A DNA stretch of 30,602 nucleotides from Candidatus Liptonbacteria bacterium (GTDB taxonomy: Bacteria; Patescibacteriota; Minisyncoccia; UBA6257; 2-01-FULL-56-20). The stretch spans positions 1 through 30,602 of the forward strand of contig JACRFR010000032.1 of NCBI GenBank assembly GCA_016212635.1, in the 5' to 3' direction. Every line of letters begins with the position of its first letter. Within the stretch, counting starts at the first letter, position 1. Below, piece by piece: positions 14,308 to 22,042 of this stretch. Position numbers and translations under genes: made by a program. The notes under the pieces are model-generated. The model saw only the letters and a list, made by a program, of their open reading frames with translations, ran no database searches and was not told the DNA's origin.

Positions 14308-14880
14308 ATGAAATACGTGTTTGTCAGCGGGATACCGGCCTTAGGCAAAAGTCATTTAGCCGAAAAAGTAGCGAAATTTGCGGGCGTGCTTCACCTTAAG
14401 GTTGACGACTGGCGAGAGGAATTCCGAACGACTAAGTGTGGCGATTGGGTGGATTTTTTCCGGAATAAAAATGAAGCGGAATATTGGGAAACTACCGACT
14501 GTGAAAAACATTGGGAAAACATGATAAAACAATCCGAGGCACTATGGCCAGAAATTGTCGGTAAAATCGGTCAGGTTATAAAATCGGGTAAGCCGGCAAT
14601 TTTTGAAGGAGTAAATATACTTCCGCATCTAGCACGCCGGGACTTAAATTTCAAAGGAGTGGTTCTGCTCGGTGAATCATTTGAGACAATTCTAAAGAGA
14701 AATAGGCAAGATTCTCGCTGGGGGCAGACCGAAGAATTGCAGAAAAAAGAAGCCGAGATATTTTTTTACTGCGAAGGACTGAAGTATGAACAAGAAGCGA
14801 AAAAATATGGCTTTAAGACCTTCACTGATTCGCGGTTGGCCGAGAAGGAGTTGCTGGAAATCCTACAGCCGCGGAAATAA
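14308..14880 (+). CDS. P-loop NTPase, small-molecule or polynucleotide kinase-like
   Basis: A 190-aa protein with Walker A GIPALGKS (8-15), followed by an HLKVDDWREEFRTT segment (KVDDW as strand 2, as in nucleoside or shikimate-type kinases), KPAIFEGVNILPHLARR and a lid-like RNRQDSRWGQTEE. This is the layout of AAA_33/zeta-toxin-like kinases. The substrate is unknown. Its base composition is more A+T-rich than the neighbouring secA operon, which may indicate separate acquisition. The next gene's start lies 17 nt after its stop. Confidence 0.75.
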   Translation: MKYVFVSGIPALGKSHLAEKVAKFAGVLHLKVDDWREEFRTTKCGDWVDFFRNKNEAEYWETTDCEKHWENMIKQSEALWPEIVGKIGQVIKSGKPAIFEGVNILPHLARRDLNFKGVVLLGESFETILKRNRQDSRWGQTEELQKKEAEIFFYCEGLKYEQEAKKYGFKTFTDSRLAEKELLEILQPRK

Positions 14881-14896
14881 AATCAGAAAGTACATC

Positions 14897-15832
14897 ATGA
14901 AAACATCCTTTCGTTACACACTTGTGGTCCATGGCGGGGCTGGGATCTTGCGGGAACCGGAACGGCATCAGGTAAGTATTGAAAGAATCCTCCGGCATGG
15001 CGGGAACCTTTTAAGAGAGGGAAAAAGCGCGGTGGAAGTTGTGGAAGAGTGTGTCGTAATGTTTGAAGATGATCCGGAACTTTACAATGCCGGTCGTAAC
15101 TCGGTCTTGAACGATCGCGGAGAAGTGGAAATGGACGCGGCCATTATGGACGGGGCCACGCTTTGCGCCGGAACCGTGGGCAATGTTACCCTGGTTAGAA
15201 ATCCCATCCGCCTGGCGCGCCTGGTCATGGAAAAAACGGAGCACGTCATGCTGGCCGGCGATGGAGCGCTGGAGTTCGCGCGTTCCCAAGGGGTTCCCCT
15301 AGAACCAAAGGAGTATTTTATCACCCAGCGAAGGCTGAAAGAGTGGCGGGCGGCTAAGTTGAAATCTCGGGTTGTTAAAACCCTAAAAGACTATAAGCTG
15401 CTAATTCCGCCTAAAGGAAAAAAACTTGGTACGGTTGGCGCGGTCGCGCGCGATAGACATGGTAATCTCGCCGCCGCAACCTCTACGGGTGGTTTGGTAA
15501 ATAAAAAGTATGGCCGGATAGGGGATACGCCGATCGTAGGCGCGGGTACTTATGCCGACAATGCAACTTGTGCAGTATCTGCGACCGGGCAGGGCGAGCA
15601 GATCATGCGGGCGGTGCTCGCGAAGAAAATAGCCGAGATAATCTGGTACGAGAAGACTGGCGCGCAAGAGGCTGCCGTCCAGGGAATAGAATGCTTTGCC
15701 AGAACAGTGAGTGGATTAGGAGGGGTGATCGTAATCGACGCTCAAGGCAGGTGGGGCGCGGCGCATTCCACTCCGAATATGAAGTACGGGGTGGTTACGG
15801 AAGGCACGCAGCCTAGATTCTTTGTGGGATAG
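14897..15832 (+). CDS. iaaA: Isoaspartyl peptidase / L-asparaginase (plant type, Ntn hydrolase)
   Basis: A 311-aa precursor that should cleave itself between G178 and T179 (KKLGTVGAVARD) to free the Thr nucleophile. It then hydrolyses isoaspartyl dipeptides or asparagine. Motifs: VVHGGAGI, NAGRNSVLNDRGEVEMDAAIMDG, TVGAVARDRHGNLAAATSTGGLVNK, RIGDTPIVGAGTYADN, SATGQGE. The STGG and GDTP(I)xGAG segments that line the active site are complete. ATG 14897 follows the kinase by 16 nt, without a Shine-Dalgarno. It may serve damaged-protein or peptide turnover. Confidence 0.93.
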   Translation: MKTSFRYTLVVHGGAGILREPERHQVSIERILRHGGNLLREGKSAVEVVEECVVMFEDDPELYNAGRNSVLNDRGEVEMDAAIMDGATLCAGTVGNVTLVRNPIRLARLVMEKTEHVMLAGDGALEFARSQGVPLEPKEYFITQRRLKEWRAAKLKSRVVKTLKDYKLLIPPKGKKLGTVGAVARDRHGNLAAATSTGGLVNKKYGRIGDTPIVGAGTYADNATCAVSATGQGEQIMRAVLAKKIAEIIWYEKTGAQEAAVQGIECFARTVSGLGGVIVIDAQGRWGAAHSTPNMKYGVVTEGTQPRFFVG

Positions 15833-15971
15833 TAGCAGGAGTGATGGTAACTCGACACACTCGGGAGCATCGGTTTTTTCCGCTAGCACGTTCTAGTCGG
15901 ACGTTTCCGATAGTGTCAGCGTGTCTGTGCATCTCTATTTACATGCGTCAGGCGTGAGTGTCTGTCCTTCT

Positions 15972-16029
15972 CGCATATTTTTAGATCACACGATTGTCCG
16001 ATCGTCCGATCGTGTGATTTGAGGTGCTA
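15972..16029. repeat. 58-bp direct repeat, copy 1
   Basis: Begins CGCATATTTTTAGATCACAC and contains the inverted arms ATCACACGAT and ATCGTGTGAT with GTCCGATC units between. An identical copy lies at 16166-16223. Confidence 0.9.
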
Positions 16030-16071
16030 GTATAACGAGAAGGTATTGGATTTCTCATCGCATTAATTCAT

Positions 16072-16109
16072 CGAGGTCGGGCCTCGGGGAATTTTAGAGG
16101 CCCGACCTC
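16072..16109. repeat. Interspersed hairpin repeat (GAGGTCGGGCCTC family)
   Basis: CGAGGTCGGGCCTCG (16072-16086) and GAGGCCCGACCTC (16097-16109), followed by CCGAAATTAA, which resembles the AAGAAATTCATTAA flank of the copies near 24.6-28.6 kb. Confidence 0.9.
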
Positions 16110-16165
16110 CCGAAATTAACGACCCTCCCATACCTTGAATTACGAAACTAATATTTCTGTCATCC

Positions 16166-16223
16166 CGCATATTTTTAGATCACACGATTGTCCGATCGTC
16201 CGATCGTGTGATTTGAGGTGCTA
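16166..16223. repeat. 58-bp direct repeat, copy 2
   Basis: Identical to 15972-16029. Confidence 0.9.
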
Positions 16224-16345
16224 TTTAAGGTACTGTTGGTTGGCCGCCGCTTGATTTGGGTCCGATCAAAGAAGTAATTTCAGTCAACGCCGGAAAACGC
16301 CGAGGTCGCAAGGCAATATATGAGGAAGTGACTCAACGTTAAATT

Positions 16346-16388
16346 ACCTCCCCTAACCCCTCCTCGACGAGGAGGGGTTAGGGGAGGT
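16346..16388. repeat. 43-nt near-perfect palindrome
   Basis: ACCTCCCCTAACCCCTCCTC begins a 21-bp arm; the mirror arm ends at 16388 with a single central base. Related to the CCTCCCC...GGGGAGG palindromes near 4500 and 7838. Confidence 0.85.
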
Positions 16389-16411
16389 GGGGTTTGGGTA
16401 TCCCCTCGGAG

Positions 16412-16464
16412 TTATCCACAGGATATATATTGTATATATTCGGTATGGGTATAAAATATATACA
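16412..16464 (+). promoter_or_regulatory. lexA control region: DnaA box, AT-rich inverted repeat, -10
   Basis: TTATCCACA (16412-16420) is a perfect DnaA box. It is followed by an AT-rich stretch with inverted repeat TGTATATATT (16431-16440) and AATATATACA (16455-16464). TATAAA (16450-16455) in the spacer is a likely -10. An inverted repeat over the promoter of a repressor gene suggests autoregulation by LexA. Confidence 0.5.
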
Positions 16465-16506
16465 TCATATCCGTAGCCAATAATCAGTGATCAATAATTA
16501 ACCACC

Positions 16507-17202
16507 ATGTCCACCCAACCTTTAACCCAAAAGCAGGAGCGATTCTATACGGTCTTGAGTCGTTATATATCCACGCGGGGCGAATCGCCGACAGTGGCGG
16601 AGCTTCAAAAACTACTGCACTTATCTTCGCCTCGGGCAGTAACGCAGTATCTGGAAGTGCTGGAAAGAAAGGGCTACATCCATCGCAATAAGTACGAGCC
16701 GCGGGGCATTCAGATCTCCACTCGGGTTCAACTGCCAGGCGGCGGCGAGGTCAGTTTGCCGGTTATCGCCTCGGCGGGTTGTGACAACCTGGCGGTGTTC
16801 GCGGAGCGGACGTTCGACGAGTATGTTTGCGTCGCACGGGAGCTTCTGGGCGGACGAAGGCCGGACAATCTAGTGAGCATCCGTGCGATGGGTAACTCCA
16901 TGGAGGATGCCGGTATCGGGGACGGGGATCTGGTGCTAGTGGAGATCACCGAAAAAGTTTCCGAGGATGATCTGGTGGTGGCGATCGTGGATAGTAATGC
17001 GGTCATCAAGAAAATTCAGTTCATGAACAACGCCATCGTCCTCCAGCCGGTTTCTTCCGATCCCCAATACCGGCCCATCGTACTGCGACGGGACTTCCGG
17101 ATCTTCGGTAAGGTAATTGACGTACTGCGAGACCGTCCCCGCGGAGAACTGGAGGTAGTTCCGGTATACTCTGAAGCGGAACGCCGCGACTTGCCCCGTT
17201 AG
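16507..17202 (+). CDS. lexA: LexA-type SOS repressor
   Basis: A 231-aa protein with an N-terminal winged helix (LTQKQERFYTVLSRYISTRGESPTVAELQKLLHLSSPRAVTQYLEVLERKGYIHR, 6-60) and a C-terminal S24 peptidase domain. The self-cleavage bond is A90-G91, the nucleophile is S131 (MGNSMEDAGIGDGDLVLV) and the general base is K168 (AVIKKI). All are present, so RecA-stimulated autocleavage is expected. It is some 30 residues longer than E. coli LexA, mostly in an insertion before the serine and a charged C-terminal tail. The recognition helix differs from E. coli, consistent with an AT-rich operator. Confidence 0.92.
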   Translation: MSTQPLTQKQERFYTVLSRYISTRGESPTVAELQKLLHLSSPRAVTQYLEVLERKGYIHRNKYEPRGIQISTRVQLPGGGEVSLPVIASAGCDNLAVFAERTFDEYVCVARELLGGRRPDNLVSIRAMGNSMEDAGIGDGDLVLVEITEKVSEDDLVVAIVDSNAVIKKIQFMNNAIVLQPVSSDPQYRPIVLRRDFRIFGKVIDVLRDRPRGELEVVPVYSEAERRDLPR

Positions 17203-17244
17203 AGAATGCACTCTCGTAACCCCCCACATTATCGCATAGCTCCC

Positions 17245-17281
17245 GAGGTTGGGCCTCTAAAATTCCCCGAGGCCCGACCTC
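17245..17281. repeat. Interspersed hairpin repeat (variant)
   Basis: GAGGTTGGGCCTC (17245-17257) and GAGGCCCGACCTC (17269-17281), so one pair is G-T; followed by CAGAAATTAATT like other copies. Confidence 0.88.
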
Positions 17282-17527
17282 CAGAAATTAATTGCCTTCC
17301 CATATTTTGCCTAAAGTGGCAGAAAATCAGACCTCAAGCTACTATTGTAAATACTGATTTCATTAGAGGCGTGAGGGGTTACCGCCCCTCACGCTTGCCA
17401 CGGGCGCACTCTTAAGATATAAACACGGCGGGTTGATTCTCTTTTAGGGTTCATACCCCGTCAGCTTGCTGCGTCCTCGGGTCATCCCGGAATTTTTCAG
17501 AGCTGTGAAAAATATCCGGGATCCACT

Positions 17528-17624
17528 CAGTATTCCCACCTGGATTCCGGCTCCAGGGCCGGAATGACACCACTTGGGTAGTTTTCAGTTCATACCTCGT
17601 CAGCTTGCTGCGAGGTAGTTGATT
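17528..17624 (+). repeat. Left arm of long inverted repeat bounding 13-kb block
   Basis: CAGTATTCCCACCTGGATTC (17528-17547) and a 68-nt segment (17557-17624, ending GAGGTAGTTGATT) recur in inverted orientation at 30602-30462. The 68 nt are identical; the middle piece differs in length. Confidence 0.92.
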
Positions 17625-17649
17625 GCCGCGCGTTGGTTCTCTAATGGGG

Positions 17650-19788
17650 CTAGCTGTTTTTGACCATCACGCAGATGGAGCTGGCGCAATCTTGGAACTT
17701 AAAACCTTTTTCCTCAAAAAGCTCTTTCTCCTTTTCGTAAAATGGCCCGGTGTCCGGTTTCATAATGAAACCCGCGGTTTTGCCGGCGGTGTCCAAGCAT
17801 TTAGGCGCGGAGCTCGCTGGTCGCTTCAGGTACCATTCGAATATGCCCCGGTAGTTCAAACCTATTTCATTCCGCCCAAGGCAGACATTCCAGTCTTTTA
17901 GTTGGGGTGCCAAGCCCTGGATCGCATAAATGTCGCGGCGGCCGATGATGATCCCGCGGTAATAAAAATAGTCCAGGCGCAAGTAACTGATGTAGGCCCC
18001 GCCCAGTAAAATCAAGCCGACCACGCCCCAACCCGCCGCCCGCCATTGGTCGACCGCCGTCTCTAAAAAAATACCCGCCAGGACGGCGATGGTTGGCAGT
18101 AAAAAAGTGAAACCAAAGGGGTGCAAGCTCCACTGATAAAAAACCAGCGCATTCAGAACGGGCATCAGAAAAAGCGGTGTGAACAGGGACCAGGTTGCCC
18201 GTTGCTTTCGTTGAACCAAGAATAATATCAAGCCGATCACGGCGGCGACCACGAAAGGCCAGCCCATATTTTGATTCCAAATCCGGAAAGCATCGTGAAA
18301 CCACTGGCCGATGCCAGGTTCTCGGCCGGCCCGCACGCCAAAGATACTCATAAGGCCCGAGAGCGCGGCACCGCCGCTGGTAATATAGAAGTGCGTCAGG
18401 ACTAACAGGGCATCAAGTCCCAGAATCACCGGCAGGGCGATTAGTAGCGTTCGCCGACCGGGAGCTTTGCGCTGGCTGGGTAGTAACAGATAAAGCCAAA
18501 TAGCGATAGGCAGGAAGTAGAAAAACCAGCCGAACCAACCGCCCAGAAACACTGCGATCAAAAACCAGACCAAACGGGTGTAGCTGGGGCGGAACTCATA
18601 AAGTATAAATAAGGAGAAGGCCGCCAGTGCGGCCGGCAAGCTGAATACGGCGAGCTCGGGCGACTTGCCGTAAAAAGTCGTACCGGGCAAGAGGATGTAA
18701 ACTAAAAGGATCAAAAAGGGCGCGCGTACTTTACTGAAGATCCGCCGGAGCGCGAAGAAAAAAAGCACGGTTGCGAAAAGCATCAATACCGCGGTGCCGA
18801 GGCGAGTGGTCAGCTCGCTCACGCCAAACCAAAGATAAGACAGGTATATGGGAAGGATAAAACCGACGGGATGGTGGGTGTAATATTGCTCGGCTCCCGG
18901 CGTCCCGCTAGCCAGCCAGCTGGGGATTATGCCGAACTTCAAGCGGCCGGGTCCGAAACGCAGCCAATTCCAAGCGGCCAACCCATTCTCTCCGGCGACG
19001 TCGGCGGACAGGTAAACAAAGTAATCTTGAATGTGCCACCAGGTGAGCGCGGCTTGTAGCGTCAAGATTGCGAGCAGGGCGAAACACGACCAGCGGGTAG
19101 TTCGACTACGGTAGGCCTGCTGTCCGCGCAGGCGCAACAGAAACCAAAGGTTCAATAGCCCGTGTTTCCAGGGTATAAGCTTGGAGGTTCCGGATCGCGG
19201 ACGATAATCAATAGGTGATTCCCCGAACTTTATTCCGGGATTGGTGGCGGCCTTAATTTTAATTTCTTCCGAGAGCGGCATATCGTCGCTGACCAGCTTG
19301 AATCTTTTGAGTACCGATATCCGGAAAATCCACATGCCCGACTGGGAATCTAAAAGCGAAAGTCCGAAGAGCGCATTCACCACATAGGTGAAAAAACCGT
19401 TGCCAAATCGTCGGACCCAAGGTAGGGCATTTTTATTCCGCAAGGGGAAGCGATTCGCGGAAACAAAGTCCAGCTTCCGATTTTGCAGTGTCTGCACTAA
19501 ACGTACCGTGTCTTCCGCCGGGTACTGCCCGTCGCCATCTAAGGTAACGATCACATCTCCGGTGGCCGCGGCAAAACCGGTCTTTAACGCCCGGCCGTAG
19601 CCAGGTACGGATTCCGGTATCACTCTGGCGTTGGCTGCCGCAGCTATTCTGGCAGTGTCATCCGTCGAGCCGTTGTCGACCACGACTATCTCGTCCACCT
19701 CTTTGGGCAGGGCGGCGATAACTTTGGCGATCGATTCCGCCTCGTTTCGGCAGGGGATGACCACGGAAACCTTAAGATTGCCGACCAT
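17650..19788 (-). CDS. GT2 glycosyltransferase fused to polytopic membrane glycosyltransferase-like domain
   Basis: A 712-aa protein. The N-terminus (about 1-220) is a DPM1/DPMS-like GT2 domain: VSVVIPCRNEAESI, VVVDNGSTDDT, TLDGDGQYP (DxD at 84-86), SGMWIFRISVL. It should transfer a sugar to a polyprenyl phosphate. From about residue 235 come a dozen or so hydrophobic segments. YYTHHPVGFILPIYLSYLWFG in an early extracytoplasmic loop resembles the first-loop region of PMT/ArnT (GT39/GT83) enzymes that use such lipid-linked sugars. The fusion would couple making and using the donor. ATG 19788 is chosen; a TTG lies at 19797. It is the only large minus-strand gene here. Confidence 0.85.
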   Translation of the reverse strand: MVGNLKVSVVIPCRNEAESIAKVIAALPKEVDEIVVVDNGSTDDTARIAAAANARVIPESVPGYGRALKTGFAAATGDVIVTLDGDGQYPAEDTVRLVQTLQNRKLDFVSANRFPLRNKNALPWVRRFGNGFFTYVVNALFGLSLLDSQSGMWIFRISVLKRFKLVSDDMPLSEEIKIKAATNPGIKFGESPIDYRPRSGTSKLIPWKHGLLNLWFLLRLRGQQAYRSRTTRWSCFALLAILTLQAALTWWHIQDYFVYLSADVAGENGLAAWNWLRFGPGRLKFGIIPSWLASGTPGAEQYYTHHPVGFILPIYLSYLWFGVSELTTRLGTAVLMLFATVLFFFALRRIFSKVRAPFLILLVYILLPGTTFYGKSPELAVFSLPAALAAFSLFILYEFRPSYTRLVWFLIAVFLGGWFGWFFYFLPIAIWLYLLLPSQRKAPGRRTLLIALPVILGLDALLVLTHFYITSGGAALSGLMSIFGVRAGREPGIGQWFHDAFRIWNQNMGWPFVVAAVIGLILFLVQRKQRATWSLFTPLFLMPVLNALVFYQWSLHPFGFTFLLPTIAVLAGIFLETAVDQWRAAGWGVVGLILLGGAYISYLRLDYFYYRGIIIGRRDIYAIQGLAPQLKDWNVCLGRNEIGLNYRGIFEWYLKRPASSAPKCLDTAGKTAGFIMKPDTGPFYEKEKELFEEKGFKFQDCASSICVMVKNS

Positions 19789-19846
19789 GGGAACCAATAT
19801 ACCACGGTCCGGGCGAATAATGCATCAACAGGTTTATCTTCCAGAG

Positions 19847-19887
19847 ATTCGACCTCCCAAATATTCTCCGGTTCCCGGAGGTCGAAT
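19847..19887. repeat. 11-bp hairpin upstream of the divergent genes
   Basis: ATTCGACCTCC (19847-19857) and GGAGGTCGAAT (19877-19887). A half-related CAGAGGTCGGACCTCC lies at about 19944-19959. They sit between the divergent genes at 17650-19788 and 20066-20707. Confidence 0.75.
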
Positions 19888-20065
19888 TTCTCGACACTGA
19901 TTTCTTCCCCGAAGTCCGCCCTCCCCGAAGTCCGTCCTCCTTCAGAGGTCGGACCTCCCAATATTGAATTTATCTGTCGAATCTCCCGATATCGATCCTT
20001 GTCATCTGATATTATCGAACCAAGTCTGTACAATTGTGCATGATCAGTGGTTAAATAAATGCATC

Positions 20066-20707
20066 ATGTTTGGTTTTAATAAAAACGAGATGCGTGTCCT
20101 CCGGCGCTTGAACGCCCCGCCTAAGATCCAGGATTTTCTCGGGACCCTGGCCATGAACTTTGAGGAGCACGGCGATACTTATAACTCCCCGCGGGTGGTG
20201 CTCCGGGAACAGCAAGCGCACTGTCTTGAGGGCGCACTCCTGGCCGCCGCCGCTTTGTGGATCAATGGAGAACCGCCGCTCATTATGAATCTCAAGTCCG
20301 CGGGCTTGCCGGACGTGGATCATGTCCTGACGCTTTTCCGGCGCTCTGGTCGCTGGGGCGCGATATCCAAGACCAACCACGCGGTTTTGCGCTACCGGGA
20401 ACCGGTTTATAAATCCGTACGGGAACTGGCCATGTCTTGCTTCCACGAGTATTTTTTGGATGATGGCCGAAAAATGCTCCGGAGTTTCTCTCGACCGCTG
20501 GATTTGCGCCGGTTTGCCCGACAGGGCTGGACCATCGCCGAAGAAAAACTGGATTATCTCGCAGACGCCCTGGATGACCAACCGCACGAACAGATTCTTA
20601 CACCGCCCCTGGTTCGCCGCTTGCGCCTGGCCGACCCGATCGAAATCGCCGCCGGTAAACTAGTGGAATGGCGCCCAGGCCGAAGGCGCCCGTTCCAAGA
20701 AAAATAA
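20066..20707 (+). CDS. Transglutaminase-like protein
   Basis: A 213-aa cytosolic protein. SPRVVLREQQAHCLEGALLAAAALW places C53 at the N-terminus of a helix, as in transglutaminase/cysteine-protease folds. H86 (PDVDHVLTLFRRSGRWGAISKTNH) is the likely partner. REPVYKSVRELAMSCFHEYF follows, then a polar C-terminal region. I recall homologues with AHCxEGALFAAAAL...DDDHVLAVFRR in many bacteria, annotated transglutaminase-like, with no known role. ATG 20066 (MFGFNK) is chosen; the frame stays open upstream with no good start. The stop overlaps a 40-bp palindrome. Confidence 0.75.
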   Translation: MFGFNKNEMRVLRRLNAPPKIQDFLGTLAMNFEEHGDTYNSPRVVLREQQAHCLEGALLAAAALWINGEPPLIMNLKSAGLPDVDHVLTLFRRSGRWGAISKTNHAVLRYREPVYKSVRELAMSCFHEYFLDDGRKMLRSFSRPLDLRRFARQGWTIAEEKLDYLADALDDQPHEQILTPPLVRRLRLADPIEIAAGKLVEWRPGRRRPFQEK

Positions 20708-20743
20708 ACATTCCAACATTCTGCAGAATGTTGGAATGTTTAT
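20704..20743. repeat. 40-bp perfect palindrome
   Basis: Centred on CTGCAG (20721-20726), each arm reading ATAAACATTCCAACATTCTG. It overlaps the stop of the preceding gene and would act as a transcript-end hairpin or protein-binding site. Confidence 0.92.
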
Positions 20744-20761
20744 AAAGCGCAACCTCTCATA

Positions 20762-21313
20762 ATGAGCAAATCGCACAAACCCATTCTTATATCCACCCTG
20801 GGTTTTCCCGGTTCCGGCAAGACCCATTTTGCCCGACGATTCGCGAAGGACTGCGGTTTCTTTCATTTGAGCAGTGATCGGTTGCGGCTGGAGATGTTTC
20901 CCGAGCCGACTTTTCGTCCCAAGGAACAAGCGGCGGTTTTTCGGACTATGGATTATATCTGCGAGGAGCTCCTGCGGCGGGGCATATCGGTAATTTACGA
21001 CTCCAACTGTAACCGGCGGGAACATCGCCGCCGCCTAAAAAATATAGCCCGGCGATGTGGGGCGCGCTACCTCCTGCTTTGGTTCTGCTCCCCGGTTCCT
21101 TTGGCGCTACGGCGATTGCAAGACCGAAAGGGAGTTGAGGCTCCGCACCTATTGAAATACTATCGGCCTGTTCCCGCCCGGGTTTTATTTTCCCAAAAAG
21201 AAGAAATTGAGGAGCCCCGCAGGGAGAAGCACGTGAAGTTGGATAGCAGCCGATCTTATCAACGGCAAAAAGAAGAGGTCCTCAATTATTTCCACAAGCA
21301 TGAACGAAGTTGA
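20762..21313 (+). CDS. P-loop kinase (AAA_33 type)
   Basis: A 183-aa protein: Walker A GFPGSGKT (14-21), then HLSSDRLRLEMFPEP (strand 2 with Asp), GISVIYDSNCNRREHRRRL (the usual VIYDaTN position of polynucleotide-kinase-like P-loop proteins) and a basic lid PLALRRLQDRKG. It probably phosphorylates a small molecule or nucleic-acid end. Its last 14 nt overlap the start of the YdcF gene, so the two are translationally linked. Confidence 0.82.
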   Translation: MSKSHKPILISTLGFPGSGKTHFARRFAKDCGFFHLSSDRLRLEMFPEPTFRPKEQAAVFRTMDYICEELLRRGISVIYDSNCNRREHRRRLKNIARRCGARYLLLWFCSPVPLALRRLQDRKGVEAPHLLKYYRPVPARVLFSQKEEIEEPRREKHVKLDSSRSYQRQKEEVLNYFHKHERS

Positions 21314-21965
21314 CCCCGGAGTGCTCCAGTTGGCCGAGAAGATTTGGAATTACCACAAATTGAATCAGCCACTCGAGAAAGCAGACGTCATTTTGGTGTT
21401 GGGTAGCAGTGATTTGATAGTTGCGGAATATGCTCCCAGGCTGTTCCGGGACGGCTGGGCACCCCTTCTTGTTTGTTCTGGCGGTTTAGGGGCACTTACA
21501 TCTAAAATTTGGCACGAATCGGAAGCAGATAAGTTCGCTGGGATTGCGATTCAAATGGGAGTGCCCCAAGATAAAATCCTAATTGAGAATAGGTCAGCTA
21601 ATACCGGAGAGAACATACTTTTTACCAAAGAATTGTTGAAAAGCAGAGGAATTGATCCCAAGAAATTGATTTTAGTCCAGAAGCCGTATATGGAACGGCG
21701 CACGCATGCGACTTTTAAAAAACTTTGGCCAGAGAAGGATTTTGTCGTGACATCGCCGCCAGACTCTTTTCGGGACTATTTGGAATATCGTGCCAATCGG
21801 GAAACTGGCCGCGATTTGATAAGTGTGATGGTTGGTGATTTACAACGCATCAAGCTTTATCCTGCCAAGGGTTTTCAAGTCCCTCAGGAGATTCCGTCCG
21901 ATGTTTGGGATGCCTATGAGCGGCTGGTGCAGTTAGGCTACACGCAACACTTGGTTCCGGAGTAA
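21300..21965 (+). CDS. YdcF-like protein (DUF218)
   Basis: A 221-aa DUF218 protein: ADVILVLGSS, APRLFRDGWAPLLVCSGG, WHESEADKFAGIAIQMGVPQDKILIENRSANTGENILFTKELL, and LILVQKPYMERRTHATFKK. ENRSxNTxEN is the signature of the YdcF/SanA group. E. coli YdcF has been reported to bind S-adenosylmethionine; SanA-like members act in the envelope. This one has no signal peptide and is probably cytosolic. It overlaps the kinase by 14 nt and is followed by a 42-bp perfect palindrome. Confidence 0.9.
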   Translation: MNEVDPGVLQLAEKIWNYHKLNQPLEKADVILVLGSSDLIVAEYAPRLFRDGWAPLLVCSGGLGALTSKIWHESEADKFAGIAIQMGVPQDKILIENRSANTGENILFTKELLKSRGIDPKKLILVQKPYMERRTHATFKKLWPEKDFVVTSPPDSFRDYLEYRANRETGRDLISVMVGDLQRIKLYPAKGFQVPQEIPSDVWDAYERLVQLGYTQHLVPE

Positions 21966-21971
21966 GGGAAA

Positions 21972-22013
21972 ACACGACATTCTCACTTTCTTAAGAAAGT
22001 GAGAATGTCGTGT
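21972..22013. repeat. 42-bp perfect palindrome
   Basis: Centred on CTTAAG (21990-21995), arm ACACGACATTCTCACTTTCT. It differs in sequence from the 40-bp palindrome at 20704 but has the same size and position after a stop codon. Confidence 0.92.
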
Positions 22014-22030
22014 AACCATGGAAACGATGT

Positions 22031-22036
22031 TAGAAT
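22031..22036 (+). promoter_or_regulatory. -10 box of phosphoribosyltransferase gene (leaderless)
   Basis: TAGAAT ends 6 nt before ATG 22043; there is no Shine-Dalgarno. Confidence 0.45.
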
Positions 22037-22042
22037 AACTTT

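Larger units (their letters stand above)
15833..16411. other. Gene-free region rich in repeats
   Basis: I find no convincing gene. It contains two copies of a 58-bp repeat, a GAGGTCGGGCCTC hairpin and a 43-nt CCTCCCC palindrome, each listed separately. The first 130 nt hold short CGACACAC/GTGTCG-type inverted pieces. Confidence 0.6.
17203..17649. other. Gene-free region with repeats and hairpins
   Basis: I see no gene. Contents: a GAGGTTGGGCCTC hairpin (17245-17281), a 10-bp hairpin GCGTGAGGGG/CCCCTCACGC (17369-17394) that may terminate transcription, a hairpin with CCGGA...TCCGG-type arms near 17489-17521, and one arm of a long inverted repeat (17528-17624). A degraded copy of the same motif (GTTCATACCCCGTCAGCTTG) lies at about 17450-17469. 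Confidence 0.7.

Noticed and set aside
15972..16223. CRISPR array
   Set aside because: There are only two repeats with a 136-nt gap that itself contains a known interspersed hairpin, and no cas genes.
17867..18304. 145-aa second minus-strand frame within the glycosyltransferase gene
   Set aside because: Out-of-frame shadow with no recognisable features.
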